A DNA stretch of 49,534 nt from an uncultured Myxococcales bacterium (GTDB lineage Bacteria > Myxococcota_A > UBA9042). Below are positions 16,952-25,874 of the stretch, in pieces; position 1 is the stretch's first letter; each line of letters starts with the position of its first letter. Location: positions 1 to 49,534 of the forward strand of contig CAIPXZ010000724.1 of NCBI GenBank assembly GCA_903869075.1, in the 5' to 3' direction. Below the pieces are notes generated by a model that saw only the letters and a list, made by a program, of their open reading frames with translations, ran no database searches and had not been told where the DNA came from. Made by a program: the position numbers and the translations under genes.

Positions 16952-18790
16952 CTACGCGCGCCGCCGCCGCAGCGCCAGCACCACACCGGCCACCAGCAGC
17001 GCCAGCGCGCCCGAGCCCGCTGCCGGAACCGCGCTACAGCCACCCGCCGTCGTCGTGTTCACGGTCGGCGGCGCCACGGTCGGCTCGTCCGGGTTCCAGG
17101 TGATCGGCGGTAGCGCTTTGACAAATTCGGCGCTCAGGCTCGGCTGGCCCAGCTTGGCGTTGTTCAGCTCCGCATCAACCTGGTCGGCAAAGCTCTGATC
17201 GATCTCAATGGGCGCGCCGCTCTCGTCCAACACTTCAATCTTTTCAGCGGGCTCGCCACCCTCACCGACGATCGGCCCCTTGCCGGTGTTGGTTGAATTG
17301 TAGCCGTACGGCCCGTAGCAGGTGCCCGGAGTCAGGCTGGCGGGCATCGGCACTTCGTAGCTGCTGCCGTCGTCCAAGGTGATTTGCGCCACGACCGCCT
17401 CGGTCGAGCCGCTGCCGCAAAGCGGCTTCGCCGTCGCCACGTGCTGGGCGCTGACGGTCGGCAAGTCCTTGTTCCAGGCGAAGATCGGGTCCTTGTTCAT
17501 CTCGTCGGGCGAGACAAGCGTCATCAGCCGCGTCAGGTAAGGCGTTTTTGCGTACGCCGCCTGGACGTCCGCCAGCGGCTGCACGACGCCATCGGCGATC
17601 GCCTGCGTCATGCCCTTGGCGTCAAACGGCTGCTGCGCCATCGCCTGCTTGATCGGGCCGCAGTTGCCGCTGCACGCGTAGGTATTGCCGCAGTTGCCGG
17701 TGTAGCAGCAGTCCTGCTGGACGCAGCTGTAGAATTCCTGGTCGGTCAGGCTGGCGAACGCCGCGGGCTTGGGGATGAAGCTCTGGATGATCGGCTGCAG
17801 CGTCTTGGACTGGCCATTGCCGATGGTCTGCAGCAGCGTGTTCAGGTACGTCCCCGGCTGCGTGATCGCCGCCAGCGCCGTCGGATTCCAGCCCGTCAGG
17901 GCGAACTGCAGCTTCACGTCGGCGGCTTTTTGCGCCAGCTCCGTGGTAAACGCGTGGCCAGACGCCTGGTCGATCGCCTTGGACGCCACGGTCAGGTAGT
18001 TATCGCCCGCGGTCAACCAGTTGATTGTCTTCCAGTTCAGCACCACGTGCAGCCAGTTCTTGGGCACCGCGCGCGCCGGACCCATGGTCCAGATGATAAC
18101 CGGCATGTCCGGGTTCGCCGCCAGCTGCGTCAAGCGCAGCGGCAGGCACGGCGACGGCTCCTGCATCTGCACGACGATCGGCACCAGATCGCCATCCGAC
18201 TTGGCCTTTTGCAGCCGCAGCGCCAGGAACACGAAGCCTTCCTTGGCGTAGGCATCCAGCAGCCCCGTCGTCGCCGCAGGCTGGTCATAACCGTTGTCGG
18301 TCAGCCACTTCTGCAGGTCCGCGCCGGTGTCGCCCTGGATGACCTTGGTCTCGTACGGCCCGACGTTGGCCGACGCCAAGACGGTGACGCCGCCGCCACT
18401 TGTGTCGGTGGTGTTTTTGTCATTCGTGGCGCCGGCTTCCATGGGGTAGGCGCAGAACGGAAAGTGGCAGTTCGGGTCGTTGTTCGGGTATTGCAAGGTG
18501 AAGCTGGGCCGCGTCGCGTACTCCAACACCGTGAAAATGCTGTCCGATCCGGCCTTCAGCGTTGGCACGCTCTGCAGCGGCAACACCCAGCTGAAGTGCT
18601 GCGATGGCCCTTGGTAGGTGATCTGGATGTGGACGGTGATCTGCGCGCCGTCCTGGATGTACAGCACGCGCTCGGCCGCCTGGTTCACCGGACTCTGGCT
18701 GTTGCAGAAAAAGCCGCCGCACGCCCACGCGGGCGCGGCGAACAGCGCGCTGGCGGCGGCGAGGAGGCGCAGGAAGAATCGGCTGGACAT
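16952..18790 (-). CDS. DUF2330 secreted protein with MYXO-CTERM-like anchor
   Basis: A 612-residue exported protein. ATG 18790 follows AGGAG and opens a Sec signal ending AWA|CGGFFC (residues 20-29), exactly where DUF2330 proteins begin (CGGFFC, then VHIQITYQGPSQHFSWVLP). A Cys-rich insertion near the middle (CVQQDCCYTGNCGNTYACSG) suggests disulfides. The last 28 residues are Cys585 after two Gly, a hydrophobic segment and the cluster RRRRA, the layout of MYXO-CTERM sorting tails, so I infer processing and surface anchoring. It has its own promoter and is divergent from the thioesterase. The molecular function of DUF2330 is not known to me. Confidence 0.85.
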   Translation of the reverse strand: MSSRFFLRLLAAASALFAAPAWACGGFFCNSQSPVNQAAERVLYIQDGAQITVHIQITYQGPSQHFSWVLPLQSVPTLKAGSDSIFTVLEYATRPSFTLQYPNNDPNCHFPFCAYPMEAGATNDKNTTDTSGGGVTVLASANVGPYETKVIQGDTGADLQKWLTDNGYDQPAATTGLLDAYAKEGFVFLALRLQKAKSDGDLVPIVVQMQEPSPCLPLRLTQLAANPDMPVIIWTMGPARAVPKNWLHVVLNWKTINWLTAGDNYLTVASKAIDQASGHAFTTELAQKAADVKLQFALTGWNPTALAAITQPGTYLNTLLQTIGNGQSKTLQPIIQSFIPKPAAFASLTDQEFYSCVQQDCCYTGNCGNTYACSGNCGPIKQAMAQQPFDAKGMTQAIADGVVQPLADVQAAYAKTPYLTRLMTLVSPDEMNKDPIFAWNKDLPTVSAQHVATAKPLCGSGSTEAVVAQITLDDGSSYEVPMPASLTPGTCYGPYGYNSTNTGKGPIVGEGGEPAEKIEVLDESGAPIEIDQSFADQVDAELNNAKLGQPSLSAEFVKALPPITWNPDEPTVAPPTVNTTTAGGCSAVPAAGSGALALLVAGVVLALRRRRA

Positions 18791-18897
18791 CGGGACTCCT
18801 GGACGGAAAACGCCAAAGCCGCCGCGCGGGGACGGCAAGCGACAGCGCGGTTTGTCAGAGGCCGAGTGGACGCCCGGCCAAGGAGTCTGGCAGCCTC

Positions 18898-18926
18898 ACG
18901 CTAACGACGCGGTAACGCGCTGTCAA
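18898..18926 (-). promoter_or_regulatory. sigma70-like promoter of the DUF2330 gene
   Basis: On the minus strand: perfect TTGACA (18921-18926), 17 nt, TAGCGT (18898-18903). The inferred start of transcription is near 18891, leaving about a 100-nt leader to ATG 18790. The divergent thioesterase start (18960) is only 34 bp away. Confidence 0.55.
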
Positions 18927-18959
18927 GCTGACCCTTTGCCGACCCCGATGAGGCCCCGC

Positions 18960-19415
18960 ATGGCGGATCGATTGCTGCACGACTGTCCGCTCCCCGATTC
19001 GCGCCACACGCGCGCCGGCGGCGTGACGACCGCCTACCACTGGGCGGCGCAGGAGCGCGCGGTGCTGGGGACGCTGGCCTTTGGCGCCGACGCGGAAGGC
19101 TTGCCGGGCTATGTCCACGGCGGCGCGCTCGCGGCGATTGCCGACGAGGCGATGGGGCTTGCCTGCTGGTGTGAAGGCCACTGCGCGCCTGGCGCCCAGG
19201 TCAACGTCCGCTTCCTGCGCCCGGTGCACGCGGGCGATCGCGGCCACGTGACCGCGCGCGTGGTGGGCATCGACGGCCGCAAGCTGCAGTGCGAGGCTGA
19301 GCTGCGCGTGGGCGATGCGGTGGTGGCGGCGGCGACCGGGCTGTTCGTGGCGGTGCCGCTGGCCGACGCGACGGCGTTCGCCAGCTGGCCCGGGCTCGCG
19401 CGCTTCACGGTGTAG
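18960..19415 (+). CDS. PaaI-like hotdog-fold thioesterase
   Basis: A 151-residue single-domain hotdog protein, probably cytoplasmic and acting on acyl-CoA thioesters. The key pattern is GYVHGGALAAIADEAMGLAC (residues about 55-75), the HGG...D/E helix of PaaI/4HBT enzymes, followed by VNVRFLRPVHAGDRGHVTARV and the terminal strands KLQCEAELRV and ATGLFVAVP. I choose ATG 18960 because GAGG (18950-18953) gives 6-nt spacing; ATG 18948 is an alternative. The substrate is not predictable. It stands alone between a divergent DUF2330 gene and a convergent metalloprotease operon. Confidence 0.82.
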   Translation: MADRLLHDCPLPDSRHTRAGGVTTAYHWAAQERAVLGTLAFGADAEGLPGYVHGGALAAIADEAMGLACWCEGHCAPGAQVNVRFLRPVHAGDRGHVTARVVGIDGRKLQCEAELRVGDAVVAAATGLFVAVPLADATAFASWPGLARFTV

Positions 19416-19423
19416 CGGCGGCC

Positions 19424-19463
19424 AAAAATGCCGACGCCGGCGAGGTTACCCGCGCCGGCGTCG
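19424..19463 (-). terminator. intrinsic terminator of the barrel-metzincin operon
   Basis: A perfect 11-bp stem CGACGCCGGCG (19432-19442) with CGCCGGCGTCG (19453-19463) and a 10-nt loop. Read on the minus strand it is followed by GCATTTTT (T-run 19424-19428), 22 nt after the metzincin stop. The hairpin may also stop transcription from the convergent thioesterase gene, although the T-run on that side is poor. Confidence 0.75.
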
Positions 19464-19484
19464 ACAGTCTTCTGGCGAAAACGC

Positions 19485-22400
19485 TTACGGGAACAGGGCC
19501 TTGGACGCGGGCGTCAGGTCCAGACCGTACGCGCTGACCGCTTCCCGCAGGTAGAACGGGATGGTCACGTACTGCTTGAGCTTCATGCACGCCTGGTTGT
19601 CGGCGCAGGTGCAGCCCGAGTTATCCGTCGCGCTGCAGTTCGCCGTGCCACCGTTGGTGGTGACCGGCTGCATCGCGGGGTCGTACTTGACCAGCGCCGC
19701 GCCCGACTTCGGGTCCACCGCCGGCAGGTACCACTCCGGCGTACCGTCGCCGTCCAGGTCCGAGCCCGCCGTTGTGACGTACGCGTCCTTGAGCAGGCTG
19801 TTGGCGTATTCCAACACGCGCGCGCCAATGCCCTTCTGCACGGTCTTGCCAAAGATGGTCTCCTTGCCAAAGTACCGCGCCACGTAGGTCTTGCCGTCGG
19901 CATAGTGGAATTCCATGCGGTTGGCGCCGAGGTTCGGATCCGCGTCCGTGCCCAGCTCCCACAGCCGCATCTGGTCCAGCCAGTTCTGCTGCTGGTTCTC
20001 CATCAGGTACAGCATCGTCCAGGCGATGAAGAACTTCTGCTGCTCGTAGCTGATCTGCGGGTCGATCGCCGCGACGGCCGTCGGCTGCACCGCGCCAAAC
20101 GGCGTTGTGTTGTCCTGACCGTACGCGCGGCAGATGGTCGAGCCAGCGCCCGGGAAGCAGGACACCGGCGTCGCGCCGTACCACGACGTGAAGCCGAGGC
20201 CCTTGGTCGGGTACTGCGAAGCATCGACTTCCGGGTCGCCGCCGTCGGACTTCAGCGAGATGCGCGCGCCCTTGACGAAGTCGTCGCCGGTCAGCGCGTT
20301 GGCGATGAAGCGGCGGTAGCCTTCCGGGAACAGGTCGGCGATGGAGACCGAGCGGTAACGCGCGTCCTCAAAGTCGCCCAGCGTGGAGCTGATGAAGTTG
20401 TCGACCGACTCGGTCAGCAGCATCGCGACGCCCGCCTTCTCGTAGTACGAGCCGGCATTGAGCGTGAACTCGGAGTCGTACTCGCCCTGGTTATCCGCCA
20501 GCGCGTTCTCGACCGGCTTGCCGCCGAACGACACCGTCTCGAGCAGACCCGTCGCGCCGTTCGGCACGATGAGCTTGGTCGCCGGCGGCGTGTTCGCATT
20601 GGAGCCCGCCGTCGCGCGCAGCACGCCCGCCGTGTCCTTGTAGTGCGGGCCAGCTTCCGGCCGCGCCGTGATCATCGTGAAGTGGTCAAACACCATCGAC
20701 GCCGCGAGCACGGAATCCGGGAAGAAGTTCTGCGCCGCGTAGTTCCACAGGTCGTCCGGATTCAGGTTCTGCTCCAGCGCGATGTCGCGGTAGATGTTCC
20801 GGTACAGGCCGAGGCCCTTGGCGCCGTCGCGCATCTTCTCGTAGTACCGCGTGAGCGAGCGGTTGTAGGCGTTGCGAATCGCAAAGCTCTTCCGGCCGCG
20901 GCGGTAGTTGTCGAAGATGTGGTTCACTTCCGGCTGGGTGATCATGAAGTTGAAGATTTCGTAGTTGTCCGCGCCATTGTCGTGGCGGTAGACGCTGGCG
21001 TTGCCGAGGTCGGCCCAGGTGTCCGTGGCGAAGCCGTACGGCACGCGCGTGCGGCCATCCTTGTCGATGGCGGCGCCACCGCGGTAGTACTGCACGTTCG
21101 CGTACTGCGTCGCGTCCGGCAGCGCCAGTTCCTGCCACTGCACGTAATCCACCGGCTGCGCGCGGCAACGGGTGTAGCCGTTGGCGCCCTGCACAAGCAG
21201 GCCGTCCAGCAGCGGGCTGAACTGGCCGTCGCGGTTGTCATCCCAGCGGCCCGGCTTCCAATTGCTCGGATCCGAGATCGGCGCGCAGTTGCCGATGAGC
21301 GCGTAATTCTTCTGGTATTCCGAGTAGTGGATGTTCGTCGTCGCGCCCTTGGTGGAGCCGATGACCGGCTGCAGACCGAGGATGCCGCCGAAGTTGTCCA
21401 TCTTGCCCAGCGCGCCCACGCCGCGCTTCTGGCCGGCGTTGTAGCTGGTGTCCGAGAACACCGCGGCGACGTCGCCGTAGAACATCGACGGCGCATGGAA
21501 GTCGTACGCGCCCAGACCCAGCAGGTCCTGCGTCGTCTCGCCGGCGTAGTCCATCACTGACGACTGCATCCACATCCACACGAGGTTGTCGCGCTCGGTC
21601 GTGGTCACCGGGTCGTAGTAGCGCGGGCCAACGCAGTTCTCGGCGTTCGCCGTCGACTGCAGGTTTGTGCACTTCTTGGTGACGCTGCCGTCATTGGTGC
21701 GCAGCTGCCAGTACTGCGGGCGGAAGTTGAACGCGTCCGCCGACGAGATGAAGTTGTGGCGCAGACCGACCGAGTGACCCATTTCGTGAATCACCACGGC
21801 GTAGTGCACGCGGCGTGCCAGGTACTTGCGCATCTTTTCCGCGCGGGCCTGCTTGCCGGCGGTGAACGCCTCGTCGGTCATGTTCGGATCGGTCTTGGTC
21901 GGCTCGAACTTGCCGAACTTGTCCTGCAGCACCCTGCCGAGGCCGGCGATCGAGAGCGGCGCATCGGCCATCTCCATTTCGCAAGCGCCGCGGGCGGCCA
22001 TGGCGTTTTCCTTCATCTGGCGCAGGTTGCGCTGGATGGTCGGGTTGCCGCCGCGCATCGGCGAGATCATGTCCATCAGGCCCGAGGTGATCTGCATGCC
22101 CTGCACGCCCATCAGCTGCTGCATCATCGGCGTCATCAGGTCCATCTCGAACTGCGTGTTGGCCGCAGCCTCGCGCTTGGCCATGTACGACGGCGCGTTG
22201 ACCGACGCCGCGTTATGCTGCGCCGTGATCGCCGACAGCTTCTGCGCCGCGCCGGCCACCAGGGTGGCGGCCTCCGGGTGCTGCTGGGCGAACTGCTGGG
22301 CGCGCGCCGGGTCGATCTGCGTACCGGTCGAGCTGGTGCGGCGCGCATACTGGTCCGCGTTCACGGTGCCAGCCAAGCCGTTGGCCGAGGCCGCTTCCGC

Positions 22401-24371
22401 CGCCGCGCTCCAGTTCTTGATGTACTTGCCTTCGGTGATGTCCGAAGCCTGCAGTTCGCCAGCGGCATAGCGCGCCATGTCGACGGTGCCCTGGCTCCAC
22501 AGCTCGTTGATGTAGGTCCAGACGTTGATGCTGGCGGCAACTTTCTCGCCGTTGGTCGGGTCGGAACCATCGACCATGATGCCCCACGGCGACGGCGTCG
22601 CGGGCTCCACGATGCCGTTCACCTGGTGGTAGCGCAGGTCGCCGCGGCGGACGTGCAGCGCCGCATCGCAGGTCGCGACGGTCGTCAGGTCACCCGCGGT
22701 GTGCGCGTTGAAGCACGCCTCCGCGGTCAAGGTCGCGGGCAAGCGCTTGTCAGCCGGCGCGCAGATCGCCGGGTCATTGGCTTCCACCGGGCTGTGGCAA
22801 AGCACAACCATTTCCGGCAGCTTGGCCAGGGCAACCACGCCCGGCGCCAGATTGCGCTTGGCAGTGCCGCCCAGATCGTCGGCGATGGCGATGCACGCCG
22901 CTTCCACGCGGTTCTTGTCCTTGTAGGCGATGCCGTGGCGGCAGTCGTCCACTTCCTTGGCGAGCGCGATGGCGTCTTCGTTGTCGTCCTGCTGGCCAAA
23001 ATACACCGGGAAGCTGGTCAGGCACTGCGCCGGGTCCGTGCCCACGCGCTTGCATTCCGCATACTTGGCTTCCTGAGCGGCGGCGCGGAGCGCAACGTCC
23101 CACTCGTGGGTCGCGTCCTCGGTCGGCTGGAAGTATTCCGGGTTGCTGCCGTCGGCGTAGTACCACGCGATCGGCTTGGCGACGCGGACCTGGTACGGCA
23201 GCGTGCAGCGCTGGCGGAAGGTGTCGCACTGCGAGCCGCCCTTGCCGGTCGCCTTGGTGACCGCGGCGCACTCGTCTTCGGTGCCGTCGCCGTCGGTGTC
23301 GCGGTGCGGGTCGAGGCCGTACGGCGTGGTGGCGGTGGTGAAGCACGCGGTCTCGCCGGTCATGGCGACGGGGTCGGTGTAGTAGTGGCTGCGCTCCCAA
23401 ATGTTGTAGCGCTCGACAAAGCGGTGCCACAGCTCATCGGTCAGGCCGTAGTTGCGGGCGTAGCCCAAGCGCTCGGACGTGAACGCGCCGGCGGACTGGA
23501 AGCGGTAGCCGTCCCATTCCTTGGGCTCGTAGTCGCTGTCCACGACCTTGCGGAACGAGTGACGCAGCGTGAGCTCGACCGGGTTGCAGGTCGCCGCGGG
23601 CGCCTGGCCGCCCGAGAAGTCGGCGTCGAGGAAGCAGGACGGGTACTTGCTGATGCCCCAGCCCAGCGAGGACAGGTCGATCATGCCCGGGCGCGCGAAC
23701 GCCTTGGTGGTGACGTCGAAGTAGCTGCCGTCGTCGGCGAAGTACGGCGCGTCTTCCTGGCTCGGATCGACGACGTCGTAGGTCAGCGCCTCGTAGGTGA
23801 TGCCGCCGATCACGCCCATCATCGACAAGGTGTCGAAGTCATAGCTGTCGGTGTTCATGTTCTTCGACCAGTCGACGCGGAAGTAATCCCGTTCGTACCA
23901 CGGCCGATCCTGCGAGTTTTCTTCGATGACGTTGTACTGCTCGCCCGTCGTCGAGTTGTACGCGCGCTTGATGTCGAAGTGCGATTTGATCGCGAACGCG
24001 GCGACGATGATGCCGTTCTCCGTCATCTTGCCAACGCCCTTGCCGTCCGAGCCGGCAATGCGCTCGTAGGAAAGCCGCGCGATCAGCAAGTCCTCGGTGA
24101 TCTGCCACTTCACGCGCGACAGCGGCTGCGCGTACGTCGACGTGAACAAGCCGTCCTGCGCCGCGCCGTAGCCGACATCGGTCACCGTGGTCCGCGCCCA
24201 GAATTCCGGGTCATCGGACGTGTCGATGAGATTGGCGCCCACGAAGAACGACTTCTGCAGGGCGTACGGCTGCACGTGGTTGATAGGCGCGCGTTCCTGC
24301 GCGCAACCACTGACAATTGCAGCGATCAGCAGGCAGGGAAGGACGAGCGAAGTGAGGCGACGGAGGTTCAT
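19485..24371 (-). CDS. giant metzincin-type zinc metalloprotease lipoprotein
   Basis: A 1628-residue protein. ATG 24371 follows AGAGGA and gives a lipoprotein signal with lipobox VSGC (Cys23); the longer frame to 24455 would hide it. The extended zinc motif HEMGHSVGLRH is at 862-872 (three His plus Glu863) and a Met-turn candidate Met940 (SSVMDYAG) follows 68 residues later, as in metzincins. The motif with HN directly after resembles the zinc-dependent metalloproteases carrying DUF4953/PF16313. Two Asp-rich Ca-type loops (DTDGDGTEDEC; DLDGDGTPEW) flank a long Cys-containing N-terminal half and a C-terminal half ending in SALFP-like sequence. It should act at the outer membrane or cell surface. 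It is the second gene after the beta-barrel, 84 bp apart. Confidence 0.85.
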   Translation of the reverse strand: MNLRRLTSLVLPCLLIAAIVSGCAQERAPINHVQPYALQKSFFVGANLIDTSDDPEFWARTTVTDVGYGAAQDGLFTSTYAQPLSRVKWQITEDLLIARLSYERIAGSDGKGVGKMTENGIIVAAFAIKSHFDIKRAYNSTTGEQYNVIEENSQDRPWYERDYFRVDWSKNMNTDSYDFDTLSMMGVIGGITYEALTYDVVDPSQEDAPYFADDGSYFDVTTKAFARPGMIDLSSLGWGISKYPSCFLDADFSGGQAPAATCNPVELTLRHSFRKVVDSDYEPKEWDGYRFQSAGAFTSERLGYARNYGLTDELWHRFVERYNIWERSHYYTDPVAMTGETACFTTATTPYGLDPHRDTDGDGTEDECAAVTKATGKGGSQCDTFRQRCTLPYQVRVAKPIAWYYADGSNPEYFQPTEDATHEWDVALRAAAQEAKYAECKRVGTDPAQCLTSFPVYFGQQDDNEDAIALAKEVDDCRHGIAYKDKNRVEAACIAIADDLGGTAKRNLAPGVVALAKLPEMVVLCHSPVEANDPAICAPADKRLPATLTAEACFNAHTAGDLTTVATCDAALHVRRGDLRYHQVNGIVEPATPSPWGIMVDGSDPTNGEKVAASINVWTYINELWSQGTVDMARYAAGELQASDITEGKYIKNWSAAAEAASANGLAGTVNADQYARRTSSTGTQIDPARAQQFAQQHPEAATLVAGAAQKLSAITAQHNAASVNAPSYMAKREAAANTQFEMDLMTPMMQQLMGVQGMQITSGLMDMISPMRGGNPTIQRNLRQMKENAMAARGACEMEMADAPLSIAGLGRVLQDKFGKFEPTKTDPNMTDEAFTAGKQARAEKMRKYLARRVHYAVVIHEMGHSVGLRHNFISSADAFNFRPQYWQLRTNDGSVTKKCTNLQSTANAENCVGPRYYDPVTTTERDNLVWMWMQSSVMDYAGETTQDLLGLGAYDFHAPSMFYGDVAAVFSDTSYNAGQKRGVGALGKMDNFGGILGLQPVIGSTKGATTNIHYSEYQKNYALIGNCAPISDPSNWKPGRWDDNRDGQFSPLLDGLLVQGANGYTRCRAQPVDYVQWQELALPDATQYANVQYYRGGAAIDKDGRTRVPYGFATDTWADLGNASVYRHDNGADNYEIFNFMITQPEVNHIFDNYRRGRKSFAIRNAYNRSLTRYYEKMRDGAKGLGLYRNIYRDIALEQNLNPDDLWNYAAQNFFPDSVLAASMVFDHFTMITARPEAGPHYKDTAGVLRATAGSNANTPPATKLIVPNGATGLLETVSFGGKPVENALADNQGEYDSEFTLNAGSYYEKAGVAMLLTESVDNFISSTLGDFEDARYRSVSIADLFPEGYRRFIANALTGDDFVKGARISLKSDGGDPEVDASQYPTKGLGFTSWYGATPVSCFPGAGSTICRAYGQDNTTPFGAVQPTAVAAIDPQISYEQQKFFIAWTMLYLMENQQQNWLDQMRLWELGTDADPNLGANRMEFHYADGKTYVARYFGKETIFGKTVQKGIGARVLEYANSLLKDAYVTTAGSDLDGDGTPEWYLPAVDPKSGAALVKYDPAMQPVTTNGGTANCSATDNSGCTCADNQACMKLKQYVTIPFYLREAVSAYGLDLTPASKALFP

Positions 24372-24455
24372 GGCATTCCTCTGGGTGAACAGACGGGCGG
24401 TCAACATCAAAATGGCGGACGTCAGGTGAGCGGTCCCTGGGTAGCTATCAGACAA

Positions 24456-25697
24456 CTAGTGGGGCAGACCATCCAGCGCCACGGACAGCTCCAAATAGGC
24501 CGTCGTGTAGCGGTTGATCATCGGGGTTTCATAGGTCGAATCGGCTTTGAGCTGCGAGTTGTACGTCTCCAAGCCGATGCCGGCGCCAAGCCAGCTCAGG
24601 ATCGAGTAGTCGACGCCCGCGCCCCAGTACATGAGCGCGCGGAAGTTCTGGTCGCCCGCGGCGGCAAGCTGCGTCGGCGACGAGCCGACAACCGGGATGG
24701 TGGCGGCGCTGAGCGACGGCAGCCAATCCATGATTTCACCAGCCGAAACCGAGACGCTCAGCTTGTCCGTGATCGAGTAGCTCAGCGAGCCGATGGCCAG
24801 GATGCGGTTCTGGGTCGAGCGCACGCCCGACGATTGCAGCGACGGGTCGCAGCCGAACGCATCGCCGGTGCACGTGGTGATCGGCTGGGCGTTGTACTGC
24901 ATGGTCGTGGACTTGTAGAAGCTGTGCTGGAAGCGGCTCGTCAGCGACACCGTCAGGTCGCGCCAGGTGTAGCGCGCGCTCAAGCCAATGCCCGGCGCCG
25001 TGTACAACTGCTTGGCAATCGAGGCCTTCGACGTCGGCAAGCCCAACATGCCCTGCAGCGTCAGGACAAACGCCGACGGCGGCTTCTCGCCCTTCTCCGA
25101 CTTGAACCAAGCCGCCGTATTGAGCGCCGACCAGGCAAACGACAGCATCGTGTCGGACAGCTGCGGCTCGCGGTAATACGTCGAGTTGCCGGTGTTGGAC
25201 AGCTCGACCGTCGCGTATTGCCAGATGCCGACGCTCATCGTGTCGTTCAGCTGAAAGCGCGGCGCAATCATCAGGCCCAGCCCCTCGTACGGCAGGTAGC
25301 TCTGCTCGTAGTCCGGCGCAAAAGCCGTGGTGCCGGTCAGATTGCGAAACGCGATGGTCCCGCGCCACGGCCAGGTCTTCTTTTCGGTCGCCGCGACTTC
25401 GGCGGTGGCGACGGGCAAAGTGGACGGCGCAGCGCTCTCGGTGGGCGATGCTGGCACGGCTGGCGCGACGGCTGGCGCCGGCGTGACGACCACGGCGGCA
25501 GCATCGGGTACTGCGGCAGGCGCGACGGCAGGGGCAGCGGCGGCGGGGGCAGCCGAGGCTGCGGGCGTGTCGGGCGGGTCGCCAGCCAAAGCGGCCGTCG
25601 GCGCGAACACGATGCCGAGCGCGCACACCACCGTGGCGGCAACATGGGCCGGGACGAATTGGGCGCGCAGACGAAGGAAAACGGCGAACCTGGACAT
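24456..25697 (-). CDS. outer-membrane beta-barrel protein with Ala/Pro linker
   Basis: A 413-residue exported protein starting at ATG 25697 after GGGAG. It has a long Sec signal (to AALA|GDPP), then an Ala/Pro/Val-rich linker of about 60 residues, then a domain of alternating beta strands with aromatic edges (FRNLTGTTAFAPDYEQSYLP, MSVGIWQYATVELSN, YTWRDLTVSLTSRFQHSFYK, LEVSVALDG-like end). One Cys pair (TCTGDAFGCD) may form a loop disulfide. It looks like a porin or transport barrel; the linker could span the periplasm or bind peptidoglycan. It is cotranscribed with the metzincin lipoprotein and so probably works with it, for example as anchor or export partner, which is inference. Confidence 0.75.
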   Translation of the reverse strand: MSRFAVFLRLRAQFVPAHVAATVVCALGIVFAPTAALAGDPPDTPAASAAPAAAAPAVAPAAVPDAAAVVVTPAPAVAPAVPASPTESAAPSTLPVATAEVAATEKKTWPWRGTIAFRNLTGTTAFAPDYEQSYLPYEGLGLMIAPRFQLNDTMSVGIWQYATVELSNTGNSTYYREPQLSDTMLSFAWSALNTAAWFKSEKGEKPPSAFVLTLQGMLGLPTSKASIAKQLYTAPGIGLSARYTWRDLTVSLTSRFQHSFYKSTTMQYNAQPITTCTGDAFGCDPSLQSSGVRSTQNRILAIGSLSYSITDKLSVSVSAGEIMDWLPSLSAATIPVVGSSPTQLAAAGDQNFRALMYWGAGVDYSILSWLGAGIGLETYNSQLKADSTYETPMINRYTTAYLELSVALDGLPH

Positions 25698-25737
25698 GAG
25701 CTCCCGAGACCTGCTATCGACCTCGCGACAGCCAACG

Positions 25738-25768
25738 ACACCGAACATTCCGTACACCGAACATTCCG
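25738..25768 (-). repeat. tandem operator-like repeat in the leader of the barrel gene
   Basis: Two identical 15-bp units, ACACCGAACATTCCG on the plus strand, at 25738-25752 and 25754-25768 (16-bp period). Each holds a GAANNTTC half-palindrome core. An inverted partial copy, CGGAATG, lies at 25809-25815 and overlaps the -10 of the promoter. This arrangement is what a repressor bound downstream of and over the promoter would use. No matching regulator is identified. Confidence 0.5.
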
Positions 25769-25811
25769 AACAACAGCGCACAAACCGGAGCACCGCGCTT
25801 CGGAGCGTCGG

Positions 25812-25840
25812 AATGTACACGCTCGCATGCTGCCGTGCAA
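25812..25840 (-). promoter_or_regulatory. sigma70-like promoter of the barrel-metzincin operon
   Basis: On the minus strand: TTGCAC (25835-25840), 17 nt, TACATT (25812-25817), about 115 nt before ATG 25697. The predicted transcription start near 25805 lies between the CGGAATG copy and the tandem repeats, so both flank it. Confidence 0.6.
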
Positions 25841-25874
25841 GTCTTTGTTTCGATCGTGTGAAGGCCATGGAACC

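Noticed and set aside
24372-24455. N-terminal extension of the metzincin gene to 24455
   Set aside because: It would place 28 residues before a clean lipoprotein signal; ATG 24371 has a good ribosome site.
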